From the NCBI RefSeq assembly GCF_963666525.1, contig NZ_OY762905.1, positions 4,729,001 through 4,793,000 of the forward strand: 64,000 bases of DNA. Direction: 5' to 3'. The position numbers and the translations under genes were made by a program. Shown here in pieces: positions 1 to 8,666 of the stretch. The notes under the pieces were generated by a model that saw only the letters and a list, made by a program, of their open reading frames with translations, made no database searches and was not told the DNA's origin. Every line of letters begins with the position of its first letter. The first letter of the stretch is position 1. The stretch is from an uncultured Cohaesibacter sp. Lineage in GTDB: Bacteria; Pseudomonadota; Alphaproteobacteria; Rhizobiales; Cohaesibacteraceae.

Positions 1-209
1 AGGATCAACCACATCAAGACCCCCCAGAGGATGGCAAAGGGAATGCCGGTGGCGAAAATATTGAACCAGATCGGGCTGTAATGGGGAGGGCGCACCCGGA
101 CACCGAGCCTGCGCAACAGTCTGTGCATGGGGGGCGCATAATTGCCTTCCACGATCGGCGTTGCTTTCAATTCGCTGATGGCAAGGCCATATCTTTCTTC
201 AAACGTCAT
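1..209 (-). CDS. DUF6404-like small membrane protein, 3' end outside window
   Basis: The reading frame starts at the ATG complementary to 207-209 and stays open to the window edge, giving 69 residues. It begins MTFEERYGLAISEL, followed by a basic proline-rich stretch and a hydrophobic segment from about residue 50 (FATGIPFAILWGVLMWLIL) that should span the membrane. The order 'MTFEER, APP.HRLL, RPPHY, hydrophobic helix' fits the uncharacterised DUF6404 family as I remember it. No function is known to me. The gene is divergent from nothing nearby and stands alone upstream of the metY terminator. The C-terminus is missing because of the window end. Confidence 0.6.
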   Translation of the reverse strand, partial: MTFEERYGLAISELKATPIVEGNYAPPMHRLLRRLGVRVRPPHYSPIWFNIFATGIPFAILWGVLMWLI

Positions 210-343
210 GCGGCTTCCCTGAAATGCGCGGTCTGCCAGAGAACCTAGGACGATTGATAGGCAAGAGCAAGTCATTCCGCACCCTCTGTCGAGCAGCTCG
301 ACCGGCGGCATTGGGCTGTGTGCTTTCCGGAACGCCAAACAGC

Positions 344-372
344 AAAAAGGCCGGACTGGGTCCGGCCTTTTG
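344..372 (-). terminator. Rho-independent terminator after metY
   Basis: A GC-rich stem (AAGGCCGGAC / GTCCGGCCTT) is flanked by A and T runs. Read on the minus strand it ends in TTTTT and lies 29 bases beyond the metY stop codon. Confidence 0.85.
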
Positions 373-400
373 TCTTGATATCTCGGTGAAGGCCGAGCCC

Positions 401-1681
401 TCAGGCCATGGCCTGTTCCAGATCGGCGATGATGTCCTTGACATCCTCAATGCCGATGGACAGGCGGATGGTGTCCGGCGCAGCTCCTGCAGCTGTTTTC
501 TGTTCGTCGGTCAGCTGGCTATGGGTGGTCGAGGCCGGGTGAATCGCCAGCGAACGCGTGTCACCGATGTTGGCAACATGGCTGATCAGCTTGAGGCTGG
601 TAATAAACTTGACACCGGCTTCGTGGCCGCCCTTGAGACCGAAGGTAAAGACCGAACCGGCACCCTTGGGCATGTATTTTTCCTGCGCAGCCTTGTGCGG
701 GCTGGACTCCAGACCCGCATAGGAAACCCAGCCGACCTTGTCGTTGCTTTCGAGCCAGGTGGCGACTTCAAGCGCGTTGGCGCAATGACGTTCCATGCGC
801 AGCGGCAAGGTTTCGACACCAGTCAGGATCTGGAAAGCGTTGAACGGCGAAATGGCCGGGCCAAGATCTCTGAGGCCAAGAGCGCGGCATGTGATGGCAA
901 AGGCCATCGGGCCGAAGGTCTCGTAGAAATTCACCCCGTTGTATTCGGCGCGCGGTGTGTTGACCATTGGGAACCGGTCGGACTGGCTCCAGTCGAAGTT
1001 GCCGCCATCGACGATGATGCCACCCATGGAGTTGCCATGTCCGCCGATGAATTTGGTCATGGAATGCACGACGATGTTGGCGCCATGTTCGATCGGGCGG
1101 CAGAGGTAGGGGGTTGCCATGGTGTTGTCGACGATGAGCGGCACACCGGCGTCCTTGGCGACCTTGGCAAAGCCTTCGATGTCACAGATCACGCCGCCAG
1201 GGTTGGCAAGGCTCTCGATATAGATCGCCTTGGTCTTTTCGTCGACCAGAGCGCGGGCCGCTTCCGGATCAAGCGCGTCGGTCCATTTGACGTGCCAGTC
1301 AAAGCTCTTGAAAGTATGGTTGAGCTGGTTGATGGTGCCGCCATAAAGCTTGTTGGCTGCAATCACGTTGTCACCGGGGCCCATCAGCGAATGGAAGGTG
1401 ATGAGCTGGGCCGCATGACCGGATGCAACCGAAACACCGGCAGAACCGCCTTCAAGAGCTGCAATGCGCTCATCGAGAACAGCTGTTGTCGGGTTCGTCA
1501 GGCGGGTGTAGATGTTTCCGAATTCCTTCAAACCAAACAGATTGGCCGCATGTTCGGTGTCGCGGAACAGATAGGACGTCGTCTGGTAGATAGGTGTCGA
1601 GCGGGCTCCGGTGGTCGGGTCAGCCTGTGCGCCTGCGTGAATAGCCAAAGTGGAAAAGCCGGGTGCGGAATCTTCGCTCAT
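401..1681 (-). CDS. metY: O-acetylhomoserine aminocarboxypropyltransferase (MetY)
   Basis: The 426-residue product matches PLP-dependent Cys/Met metabolism enzymes of the MetY type, which make homocysteine from O-acetylhomoserine and sulfide in the cytoplasm. Visible signatures are the N-terminal STLAIHAG, YTRLTNPT near residue 58, the ALEGG and SGHAA cofactor-binding stretch, and the internal-aldimine lysine in HSMTKFIGGHG near residue 208. The C-terminus has the family's SIGIED motif. The length is typical of MetY (about 430) and longer than MetB/MetZ (about 390). The ATG is preceded by AGAGG at a good distance. It is a single-gene unit with its own terminator. A SAM-II riboswitch was looked for in the leader and not seen. 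Confidence 0.93.
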   Translation of the reverse strand: MSEDSAPGFSTLAIHAGAQADPTTGARSTPIYQTTSYLFRDTEHAANLFGLKEFGNIYTRLTNPTTAVLDERIAALEGGSAGVSVASGHAAQLITFHSLMGPGDNVIAANKLYGGTINQLNHTFKSFDWHVKWTDALDPEAARALVDEKTKAIYIESLANPGGVICDIEGFAKVAKDAGVPLIVDNTMATPYLCRPIEHGANIVVHSMTKFIGGHGNSMGGIIVDGGNFDWSQSDRFPMVNTPRAEYNGVNFYETFGPMAFAITCRALGLRDLGPAISPFNAFQILTGVETLPLRMERHCANALEVATWLESNDKVGWVSYAGLESSPHKAAQEKYMPKGAGSVFTFGLKGGHEAGVKFITSLKLISHVANIGDTRSLAIHPASTTHSQLTDEQKTAAGAAPDTIRLSIGIEDVKDIIADLEQAMA

Positions 1682-2029
1682 AATAATCCTCTTGATGATA
1701 GCAAGCAGAGCGTTCAGGCAAGCCTCGCGTCATACTTGGCCTTGGTGTTACAGAGAGTGTGTAAGACCGGAATATGGCCTGACTTTAGACCAGCCATGCC
1801 AAAACCGCCATTTGAAAATTGAAAATATAGTTTCAAAATTTGACGGCTTGTTGGCGAAATTTTCCAAATATCTGGGGCTTTGCGCAAAGTGGCAAAATGA
1901 ATTTCGGTTTTAACGCAGATGTCGCCGGGAAATGGCCATATCTGCACCGACAAAGGAAATCAGACTTCCGGGAAATGGTGTCTGGCAGGGAAGATTGCAG
2001 AGCCAATCGGGGCAACACAAATGCCCCGA
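1682..2029. other. Intergenic region with 12-bp palindrome
   Basis: This 348-bp stretch carries no convincing gene. It should hold the minus-strand metY promoter. The only clear structure is a perfect palindrome, CTTTGCGCAAAG, at 1878-1889, whose role is unknown. An AT-rich patch with GAAA/TTTC blocks lies at 1810-1850. Confidence 0.4.
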
Positions 2030-2455
2030 TCAGACGAACATGACGCTTCTGTATTCGATCTTCGGGCAGCGATCCATCACCACTTGCAAACCCGCAGCTT
2101 CAGCGCGGGCCGCCGCTTCCGGGTTGCTGACATTGAGCTGCATCCAGACGACTTTGGCACCGACGGCTATCGCTTCGTCAGTCACATCGCCAGCGGCCTC
2201 GGAATTTCGAAAGACATCGACCATGTCGATGGGGCCGGTGATGTCCTTGAGGCTGGCAACGACAGGCTGCCCGAGGATCTCGGATCCTGCCAGTCCCGGA
2301 TTGACCGGAATGACGTCATACCCCATCTCGAGCAGGAAGCGCATCACGCGATAGCTTGCCCGCTCCGGCTTGTTGCTCGCACCAACAAGGGCGATCCGCT
2401 TGACCGAAGTCAGAATGCCCTTGAGGTAATCCACGCTGTAGTCGCTATGGTCCAT
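2030..2455 (-). CDS. CoA-binding domain protein (YccU type)
   Basis: The 141-residue protein is one Rossmann-like CoA-binding domain. It shows IALVGASNKPERASY near residues 21-35, then DVIPVNPG, then KVVWMQLNVSNPEA and a C-terminal VMDRCPKIEY that is standard in the YccU family. The family binds CoA in vitro but has no settled role. I chose the internal ATG at 2455 over an upstream one because GGGAGAG lies just before it and because it leaves 10 bases after the stop of the enoyl-CoA hydratase gene. The two genes are therefore very likely co-transcribed, which fits a shared acyl-CoA theme. Confidence 0.85.
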   Translation of the reverse strand: MDHSDYSVDYLKGILTSVKRIALVGASNKPERASYRVMRFLLEMGYDVIPVNPGLAGSEILGQPVVASLKDITGPIDMVDVFRNSEAAGDVTDEAIAVGAKVVWMQLNVSNPEAAARAEAAGLQVVMDRCPKIEYRSVMFV

Positions 2456-2465
2456 GTCTCTCTCC

Positions 2466-3281
2466 CTATTTGAGGCTAGGCCAATCGGCTTTGCGTTTCT
2501 CCAAAAATGCCTGGATGCCCTCGACGGCATCGTCTGCAAGCAGATTGTCTGTCATGACGCCTGCGGCCAGATCATAGGCATCGGCAACCGTCATCTCATC
2601 CTGACGATAGATGGCGCTTTTGCCAAAACTGAGCGCCTGGGCTGACTTACCCGCGATCTCCATGGCGTATTTGTCGACCACGATACGCAGATATTCTTTA
2701 GGCACCACGCGATTGACAATGCCATAGGCTTTGGCTGTGTGGGCATCGATCATCTCGCCGGTAATCAGCAGTTCCATGGCCTGTTTGCGCGGAACCGAAC
2801 GGGTCAATTCCACGCCCGGGCCGGTGCAGAACAGGCCGATATTGATACCTGGCGTCCCGAACTCGGCCTCATTGACCGTGATTGCCAGATCGCAGGCGGC
2901 CGCCAGCTGGCATCCTGCTGCAGCGGCAGTGCCCTGAATTTCAGCGACGACAATCTTTGAAATGTCCTGAATGGTCTGCATTAGCGTGGCGCAGGTCTTG
3001 AAGGTTTCGTCAAAGAAGGCCTTGCCCTTGTCCGGATCATTGCGATGGGCGTTGAGTTCCTTAAGGTCGTGACCGGCAGAAAAGGCGGGGCCATTGGCTG
3101 CCAGAACCACCACACGTGTCGCAGCGTCGGCTTCGGCAGCCGTCAGTTCGTCGATGAGCGTGGTCATCATGTCCAGTGAGAGGGCGTTGCGGGCCTTGGC
3201 GCGGTTCATGATCAGGCGCCGGATTGTGCCCACTTGCTCGGTCAGGACCAATGCTTCCGGGCTCAGTGTCGCAATGCTCAT
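2466..3281 (-). CDS. Enoyl-CoA hydratase-like protein (ECHDC3 type) lacking both catalytic Glu
   Basis: The 271-residue crotonase-fold protein has the oxyanion-hole stretches FSAGHDLKEL and AAAAGCQLAAACD. In enoyl-CoA hydratases the second stretch carries one catalytic glutamate and a following FxxPE motif the other. Here they read GCQLA and FGTPGI, so both acids are replaced. This matches the ECHDC3-like branch, whose enzymatic role is unclear, so hydratase activity should not be assumed. The start at 3281 has GAGGAG eight bases upstream; an ATG at 3326 in the same frame is less likely. It is the promoter-proximal gene of a pair with the CoA-binding protein. Confidence 0.85.
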   Translation of the reverse strand: MSIATLSPEALVLTEQVGTIRRLIMNRAKARNALSLDMMTTLIDELTAAEADAATRVVVLAANGPAFSAGHDLKELNAHRNDPDKGKAFFDETFKTCATLMQTIQDISKIVVAEIQGTAAAAGCQLAAACDLAITVNEAEFGTPGINIGLFCTGPGVELTRSVPRKQAMELLITGEMIDAHTAKAYGIVNRVVPKEYLRIVVDKYAMEIAGKSAQALSFGKSAIYRQDEMTVADAYDLAAGVMTDNLLADDAVEGIQAFLEKRKADWPSLK

Positions 3282-3548
3282 AACAATCTCCTCAGACTCA
3301 GACAGTTCATTCGATGTACCGGACAATGACTGCCAACGGCAGAAAGAGTCAATTGGGCACGAGTAGGAAGACGGGGCAGCCGCAAACGACCTAAGGATGG
3401 AACGCCATGATTACCGCAGCGATGACTTCCATAAGGTTAACGTCTGTCAATATGATTTGGATTCCTGATAACTATTTGAGAATTTACAAGTCGCCCTTCT
3501 GCTTCCGATAATGAACACGTAACAAAATGTTCAATGAGGAGAACCGTT

Positions 3549-3842
3549 ATGGAAAGCAGATATGCATGCGAAGCCCTCAAGAATCATGATGTTCTGAAAA
3601 TCAACTATCACGGCTATGACCGGGATGTTGAGGTGCATGCTGTAGGGCGCAGCTTGCGCGGCAATGAACTGATGTATGTGTACCAGACATCCGGGGGCGC
3701 TCGTACAGGCGAACTTGGCTGGAAACGCATGAAGGTCGCTGAAGCCAAGTTCCTCGGCACTGTCAATGGTGCTTCCAAGGCTCCACGCTCGACCTATCGC
3801 CATGAAGATACCGGACTTCATGACTTTTCCTGCGCGCTGTAG
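3549..3842 (+). CDS. Small WYL-like domain protein
   Basis: The 97-residue protein reads ALKNHDVLKINYHGYDRDVE then HAVGRSLRGNE then YQTSGG and LGWKRMKV. That order (I-x-Y-x-G, R-x-V-E-x-H, G-x-x-x-G, Y-Q, G-W-K) resembles a stand-alone WYL-type ligand-sensing fold without a DNA-binding domain. Similar short proteins are common in proteobacteria and have no assigned function. AGGAGA six bases upstream supports the ATG at 3549; the in-frame ATG at 3534 overlaps the ribosome-binding site. It is monocistronic, with a weak hairpin downstream at about 3894. Confidence 0.65.
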   Translation: MESRYACEALKNHDVLKINYHGYDRDVEVHAVGRSLRGNELMYVYQTSGGARTGELGWKRMKVAEAKFLGTVNGASKAPRSTYRHEDTGLHDFSCAL

Positions 3843-3893
3843 GCGACAGAAAGTTCAACACATCGGGCTCATGACCTGATTCAATGAACGGAA

Positions 3894-3925
3894 AACCGTC
3901 CTGCTGCCACGAGTGGGGCGGTTTG
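3894..3925 (+). terminator. Possible terminator of the WYL-like gene
   Basis: Arms AACCGTCC and GGGCGGTT pair with one mismatch and are followed by TTTGTTC. It lies 52 bases after the stop codon. The rest of 3843-4078 shows nothing else. Confidence 0.4.
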
Positions 3926-4078
3926 TTCGTCTCGTGCGCGAATGGGCGCGATATTCTCGAGTTTGACCAAATGCAAAAAAGGGGAGTTCAGGAGGGCTAA
4001 AACACGTAATTTTGTGTGGTACTTAATTACCGCAAAAATAACTTATTGAATTTGCATATGTATTTTTGATGAAGACGC

Positions 4079-4104
4079 TTGACAAAAGCACAGACTTCTA
4101 TAAA
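4079..4104 (+). promoter_or_regulatory. Candidate promoter of rplM-rpsI
   Basis: TTGACA at 4079 is followed by TATAAA at 4099. Both boxes are near consensus but the spacer is only 14 bp, so the true -10 may be shifted. It lies 80 bases before the rplM start. Confidence 0.45.
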
Positions 4105-4183
4105 AGGAGCGCCAGACATTGCGGCGGCCACGAACAGGTCGCCGTTTCACGCTGTCAACATGACACCGATTTACGGAAGCGCA

Positions 4184-4645
4184 ATGAAAACTTTTTCTGC
4201 AAACCCTTCTAACATCGAAAAGAAATGGATTCTGATCGATGCCGAAGGTCTGGTGCTTGGTCGTCTGGCTTCGCTTATCGCGATGCGCCTTCGTGGCAAG
4301 CATAAAGCTACCTTCACCCCGCATATGGATTGCGGCGACAATGTTATCGTCATCAATGCTGACAAGGTCAAACTGACCGGTCGCAAATACGAAAACAAGA
4401 AATACTACTGGCACACCGGTCATCCGGGCGGCATCAAGGAACGGACCGCTCGTCAGATCATCGAGGGCAAGTTCCCTGAGCGTGTGATCCAGAAAGCTGT
4501 ACAGCGCATGCTGCCAGGTGGCCCGCTGTCCCGCGTTCAGATGTCCAACCTGCGCGTTTATGGTGGAGCCGAGCATCCGCATGAAGCTCAGTCCCCAGAA
4601 GTGCTGGACGTCAAATCCATGAACTCCAAGAATGCGAAGGCCTAA
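4184..4645 (+). CDS. rplM: 50S ribosomal protein L13
   Basis: The 153-residue protein has the complete L13 signature: [16 protein letters not shown] near residue 13, the [16 protein letters not shown] stretch, the [10 protein letters not shown] loop and the [11 protein letters not shown] motif. L13 binds 23S rRNA early in large-subunit assembly. The start at 4184 gives the usual alphaproteobacterial length and follows GGAAG; ATG codons at 4079 and 4160 would add an unconserved extension. The stop is two bases from the rpsI start, so the pair is a classic rplM-rpsI operon. Confidence 0.97.
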   Translation: MKTFSANPSNIEKKWILIDAEGLVLGRLASLIAMRLRGKHKATFTPHMDCGDNVIVINADKVKLTGRKYENKKYYWHTGHPGGIKERTARQIIEGKFPERVIQKAVQRMLPGGPLSRVQMSNLRVYGGAEHPHEAQSPEVLDVKSMNSKNAKA

Positions 4646-4647
4646 CA

Positions 4648-5130
4648 ATGAGCGATACTGTTCAGTCTCTTGAAGATCTCGGCTCCGCAGTAGGCGTAGA
4701 AGCTGAAGATTCCGCTCCGGTTCATGTGCAGAAGCTCGACGCTCATGGTCGTGCCTATGCTACCGGTAAACGTAAAGACGCTGTTGCTCGCGTATGGGTC
4801 AAGCCAGGTTCTGGCAAAATCATCGTGAACAAGAAAGAATACAACGTCTATTTCGGTCGTCCGGTTCTGCAGATGGTCATGAAGCAGCCAATCGTTGCTG
4901 CTGATCGTGATGGTCAGTTCGATATCGTTTGCACCGTTGCTGGTGGTGGTCTCTCCGGTCAGGCCGGTGCTATCCGTCATGGCATTGCAAAGGCTCTGAC
5001 CTACTACGAACCAGAGCTGCGTAGCATCCTGAAAAAGGGTGGCTTCCTTACCCGCGACTCTCGCGTTGTTGAACGTAAGAAGTACGGCCGTGCGAAAGCT
5101 CGTCGTTCCTTCCAGTTCTCCAAACGCTAA
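4648..5130 (+). CDS. rpsI: 30S ribosomal protein S9
   Basis: The 160-residue product has an acidic N-terminal extension of about 30 residues, usual in alphaproteobacteria, then [14 protein letters not shown], the VYFGRPVL stretch, the glycine-rich [22 protein letters not shown] segment split across the fold, and the basic tail ending FQFSKR. The terminal SKR enters the ribosomal P site. It is the second gene of the rplM-rpsI operon and is followed by a strong terminator. Confidence 0.97.
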   Translation: MSDTVQSLEDLGSAVGVEAEDSAPVHVQKLDAHGRAYATGKRKDAVARVWVKPGSGKIIVNKKEYNVYFGRPVLQMVMKQPIVAADRDGQFDIVCTVAGGGLSGQAGAIRHGIAKALTYYEPELRSILKKGGFLTRDSRVVERKKYGRAKARRSFQFSKR

Positions 5131-5154
5131 TACAGATTTCTGTATCGTGTTTCG

Positions 5155-5183
5155 AAAGGCCCGCTTCGTGCGGGCCTTTTTTG
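5155..5183 (+). terminator. Rho-independent terminator after rpsI
   Basis: Stem AAAGGCCCGC / GCGGGCCTTT with a four-base loop is followed by a T run. It starts 25 bases after the rpsI stop. Confidence 0.93.
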
Positions 5184-5295
5184 TTATGGGCCCTGCCCGG
5201 TGTGATGCTGATGGGGGCTGGAGAACCGGGTTTTCTTGGGAAGAGGGCAGTACCGCACGGACGTACCTGCCGGCGCCTGCCCGTTGCGCAAAATA

Positions 5296-5328
5296 GATGC
5301 GCGGGCGTCTTGAACGGGCCCGCGCATC
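5296..5328 (-). terminator. Terminator hairpin after the ThrE-like exporter
   Basis: Arms GATGCGCGGGC and GCCCGCGCATC pair perfectly over 11 bp with an 11-base loop. On the minus strand the stem is followed by TATTTTG. It lies 31 bases beyond the exporter's stop codon. Confidence 0.7.
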
Positions 5329-5358
5329 GATTTCCGTTTGTGGATTTTGGATTGTCCG

Positions 5359-6654
5359 CTAGAGCGTCGGGAAGCTCGGGCGCTTGATGATTTCGTTGAT
5401 CAGGGTGATTGCCGCCGCAATGCCGCCGATGGTGAACAGCACACTGAGCAGGGACGCGACGGAACTGCCGAGCAAAAGAACATCATAATTCCCATGCTGG
5501 GTGGCAAAGGTCATCAGACCGACCAGCCCGTGTGAGGCGCTGCTGCCCGGAATCATCGGAATGCAACCGGCGATCGCCAGCATGCTGCCACCAGTGGGCA
5601 CGTAGACCGGCAACAGATAAAGCAGGCGGACATAGACCGTCACCGCCGCCGCCGCCAGCGTTGAGGACATGGCCAGTCCCCATTGCGCGTCCATGCCAAG
5701 GGTCCGGACAGCCAGTGCAATGCCGCCGCCGATCGCTGTCCAGCCAACCGTACGCCAGCTGAAATTGAAGAGGATGCCGAAGCCTGCTGCCGCGATGCCG
5801 CCAAAGATGACATGATGCGCAAGCCCGTGGCTCAACAACACGTCATTCGCCCCGAAGCGCATCAGGATGGCGCGGGAAAGGGCGACGCCAACGGTAAGAA
5901 AGACAAGGATCATCATGACGGTGAGGGCGCGGGCGCTGCCAAGCGTCGGAGAGCCTTCCATGATGTCGGTCTGGGCGTTCATCGAGGGGACGCCGGGTAC
6001 GAGCAGCAGCACAGAGGAGAACATGGCCATTTCCGGTGTCGCACTACCAAACAGCTGGGCGATGAGGCCACCAATGGCGGAAGAAACGAAGGCCACGATG
6101 GCGACCATGGCAAACAGGTTCTGCTTGTTCAGCACCATGAAGTGGCGGATGGTCTGTCCGATGAAACCGGCAAACCAGATTGGCAGGAAAGCCGTGGCGT
6201 CAGTGCCCAGAAGCTGACCGAAGGATGCGCAGGCAAGCCCGGTTGCGAGTGCAACGATGACCCAGTGGTGCTTTGGTGTGATCTTTCGGAGGGTCTGTAC
6301 TTCCTCGACAATGGTTTCAGGCTCCATGCCGCCTTGCGATGCCCGGACGGCCAGCGCTCTGGCGGCATTGTTCAGTTGCAGGTTGACGCCGTGGTGGCCG
6401 ACCTGCAACAGGCGGCTGATGGTGTTGTCGCCACCGCCACGCACCGTCAGGCTGATGGACGCGTAGCCAATGCGCACGGCGATGGTTTCGGCCCCAAGGC
6501 CGGACACAACCATCACAATTCCGTTGCGCACGACTTCGGCCTTGGCGCCGGATTCCATGAGAATGCAGCCGACATTCAACGCGGCCATGGCAATTTTTTC
6601 AAGATGCCTGTGCCTGAGGCGAATCGGGTCTGGAGGAGAAGCGAGATCGGTCAT
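5359..6654 (-). CDS. Threonine/serine exporter family protein (ThrE fold)
   Basis: The 431-residue protein carries both halves of the ThrE fold on one chain. The N-terminal half holds the conserved soluble segment (MESGAKAEVV near residue 35, then GLGAETIAVRIG) and about five hydrophobic segments. The C-terminal half has further membrane segments with LPVYVPTGGSMLAIAG and PGSSASHG near its end. The family exports small amino acids, but the substrate here is not shown by sequence. The start at 6654 is chosen because residues before it resemble no family member; the upstream ATG at 6744 cannot be excluded. It is monocistronic. Confidence 0.85.
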   Translation of the reverse strand: MTDLASPPDPIRLRHRHLEKIAMAALNVGCILMESGAKAEVVRNGIVMVVSGLGAETIAVRIGYASISLTVRGGGDNTISRLLQVGHHGVNLQLNNAARALAVRASQGGMEPETIVEEVQTLRKITPKHHWVIVALATGLACASFGQLLGTDATAFLPIWFAGFIGQTIRHFMVLNKQNLFAMVAIVAFVSSAIGGLIAQLFGSATPEMAMFSSVLLLVPGVPSMNAQTDIMEGSPTLGSARALTVMMILVFLTVGVALSRAILMRFGANDVLLSHGLAHHVIFGGIAAAGFGILFNFSWRTVGWTAIGGGIALAVRTLGMDAQWGLAMSSTLAAAAVTVYVRLLYLLPVYVPTGGSMLAIAGCIPMIPGSSASHGLVGLMTFATQHGNYDVLLLGSSVASLLSVLFTIGGIAAAITLINEIIKRPSFPTL

Positions 6655-6931
6655 TCTGGGTCTCTGTTCAAAGCCTGTTTCGCTGCCAATGGATGGCAGC
6701 CTGTTCGGGCCGACGATTTCCTCTCTGTACCGAGGAAATCGCATGTCGCTTTTGTCTTAGCCCCTGGTTCAACGAAGCCATGCCCTACAGCAGATCCAGT
6801 CGCTGTGGTCATGAATTCGACTTGATCCCGTAAAGAGTATCACAATGCGGTTCTTGGCGGGAATGACCTTTGACTAACCCACCAGAGGGGGAAAATGCAC
6901 CGGGAATGTTGCTTCGGCAGACCAACTAAAA

Positions 6932-6964
6932 ATGCATAGCTACAGATTCTATGTAGCTATGCAT
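6932..6964. repeat. 13-bp perfect inverted repeat downstream of glpK
   Basis: ATGCATAGCTACA and its exact complement are separated by seven bases. It lies 37 bases past the glpK stop on the minus strand. It has no T run, so it may be an mRNA-stabilising hairpin, a terminator or a protein-binding site. The remainder of 6655-7000 shows nothing recognisable. Confidence 0.6.
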
Positions 6965-7000
6965 GTATAGGTAACAGAGATTTCGGGTCGGAAAAGCTGC

Positions 7001-8494
7001 CTAGCGGCTCAGTGTCCTCTGAACAGCATCAAGCCAGCCTTCATATTTGCTTTCCCTCACAACCTCGTCCATGGAAGGCTCGAAGCGGTGCTCGAGCGCC
7101 CAGCTCTTGGCGAATTCATCCCTGTCCGGGTAGAAGTCGACCTGAGAGCCAGCCAGATAGGCCGCACCGAGGGCTGTGGTTTCCAGAACACGCGGACGTT
7201 CGACCACCGCGTTCAGGATGTCGGAGAGGAACTGCATCGTCCAGTTGGAGGCGACCATGCCACCATCAACCCGAAGGATGGTGCCGTTGTGGCCTTTCCA
7301 GTCCTTTTTCATCGCTGTCAGCAGATCGCGCGTCTGGTAGCAGACCGACTCGAGCGTCGCCTTGCAGATTTCCTCCGGCCCCGTGCCGCGTGTCAGACCG
7401 AACATAGCACCCCGGCAATCCGCATCCCAATAGGGCGCGCCGAGTCCGACAAAGGCCGGTACCAGATAAACCTGCTGGTTTTCGTCTGCCTTGCGGGCGA
7501 GGGGGCCTGCCTGATTGGCGCGCTCAATGATGCCCAACCCGTCTCGAAGCCACTGAACGGCGGCACCAGCAATGAAGATGGAGCCTTCAAGGCAGAAGGT
7601 CGGCTTGCCATTGAGCTGGTAGGCGATGGTCGTGAGCAGACGATTCTCCGATTTGACCGGTTTTTCGCCCGTGTTGAGCAGCGCAAAGCAGCCTGTGCCG
7701 TAGGTGGACTTCAGCATGCCCGGCTCAAAACACGCCTGACCGATCGCTGCGGCCTGCTGGTCACCGGCAATGCCGGCAATCTTGATCGGACCGCCAAACA
7801 GTTCCGGCAGGCTTTCGCCGAAATCGGACGCACAGTCGCGGACATCCGGGCGAGCGAGATTCTGCGGCAGATCGAGCAGTTGGCGCAGGGTGCTGCTCCA
7901 GCGGGCATTGTGGATGTCGTAGAGCATGGTACGGCTGGCGTTGGTGGCGTCGGTCGCATGGACCTTGCCCCCGGTGAGCCGCCACAACAGGAAGCTGTCG
8001 ATGGTGCCGAATGCCAGATGGCCATCTTCCGCCTTCTGGCGCGCCCCTTCCACATTGTCGATGATCCAGGCAACCTTGGTGCTGGAGAAATAGGGGTCGA
8101 TCAGCAGACCGGTCTTCTCGATGACGGTCTCTTCCTTGCCTTCCTCGACCAGCTTCTTGCAATAGTCTGAAGTGCGGCGGTCCTGCCAGACGATTGCATT
8201 ATAGATGCATTCACCGGTGCGCTTGTCCCAGACAAGGGTCGTTTCGCGCTGATTGGTGATGCCGATGGCGGCGATGTCGGCTGCGTGAGCCCCGGCATTT
8301 TCCATGGCGTCGCGGCAGGTGGAGATCACGCTTTCCCAGATCTCTTCGGGGTCATGTTCAACCCAGCCGGATTTCGGGAAATACTGCGTGAATTCTCGTT
8401 GGGAGACGGAGCAGATACGGTAGTTGCTATCGAACAGGATGGCGCGGGACGATGTGGTTCCCTGATCGATCGCCATGACGTAGGATTTTTTCAT
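7001..8494 (-). CDS. glpK: Glycerol kinase
   Basis: The 497-residue FGGY-family kinase phosphorylates glycerol to sn-glycerol 3-phosphate. It shows the N-terminal phosphate loop [15 protein letters not shown], the substrate-contact stretch ITNQRETT with [21 protein letters not shown], and the C-terminal adenosine-binding [21 protein letters not shown] nine bases upstream fixes the ATG at 8494. The frame stays open to 8647 through a 12-bp repeat tract, but that extension has no family counterpart. It is the last gene of glpR-glpD-glpK, with a 172-bp gap after glpD, wide enough for an extra promoter or processing site. Confidence 0.96.
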   Translation of the reverse strand: MKKSYVMAIDQGTTSSRAILFDSNYRICSVSQREFTQYFPKSGWVEHDPEEIWESVISTCRDAMENAGAHAADIAAIGITNQRETTLVWDKRTGECIYNAIVWQDRRTSDYCKKLVEEGKEETVIEKTGLLIDPYFSSTKVAWIIDNVEGARQKAEDGHLAFGTIDSFLLWRLTGGKVHATDATNASRTMLYDIHNARWSSTLRQLLDLPQNLARPDVRDCASDFGESLPELFGGPIKIAGIAGDQQAAAIGQACFEPGMLKSTYGTGCFALLNTGEKPVKSENRLLTTIAYQLNGKPTFCLEGSIFIAGAAVQWLRDGLGIIERANQAGPLARKADENQQVYLVPAFVGLGAPYWDADCRGAMFGLTRGTGPEEICKATLESVCYQTRDLLTAMKKDWKGHNGTILRVDGGMVASNWTMQFLSDILNAVVERPRVLETTALGAAYLAGSQVDFYPDRDEFAKSWALEHRFEPSMDEVVRESKYEGWLDAVQRTLSR

Positions 8495-8549
8495 GAACAG
8501 TTCGCCTCCTCCGCGAATGCTGAAACGATAAGTGATGAAATCTGCGACC

Positions 8550-8597
8550 GGCCCAGCTGCAGGCCCAGTTGCGGGCCCAGCTGCAGGCCCAGTTACG
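8550..8597. repeat. Four tandem 12-bp repeats in the glpK leader
   Basis: Four adjacent units follow GGCCCAG(C/T)T(G/A)C(A/G), alternating between a CTGCA and a TTGCG/TTACG version. They lie between glpD and glpK, about 55 bases before the glpK start. Copy number may vary between strains. Confidence 0.85.
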
Positions 8598-8666
8598 GGT
8601 AATGAGCAAGACAGCCCGAGGAGGGCAGGAGGCGGGTTGTCGGCCACCTGCCCAAATCCTATCGGG

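Noticed and set aside
1682-1800. Possible SAM-II riboswitch before metY
   Set aside because: The leader lacks the conserved SAM-II core and its pseudoknot pattern; no match was found by eye.
224-1822. Long open frame on the plus strand opposite metY
   Set aside because: It is antisense to a full-length, clearly conserved MetY and its translation has no recognisable motif; high GC keeps the frame open by codon bias.
5683-6825. Plus-strand frame opposite the ThrE-like exporter
   Set aside because: Antisense to a conserved membrane protein; low-complexity His/Asp/Gly composition typical of a shadow frame.
8550-8597. Short regular repeats as a CRISPR array
   Set aside because: Units are 12 bp, adjacent and without spacers; they are simple tandem repeats. 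No other CRISPR-like array or cas gene is in the window.
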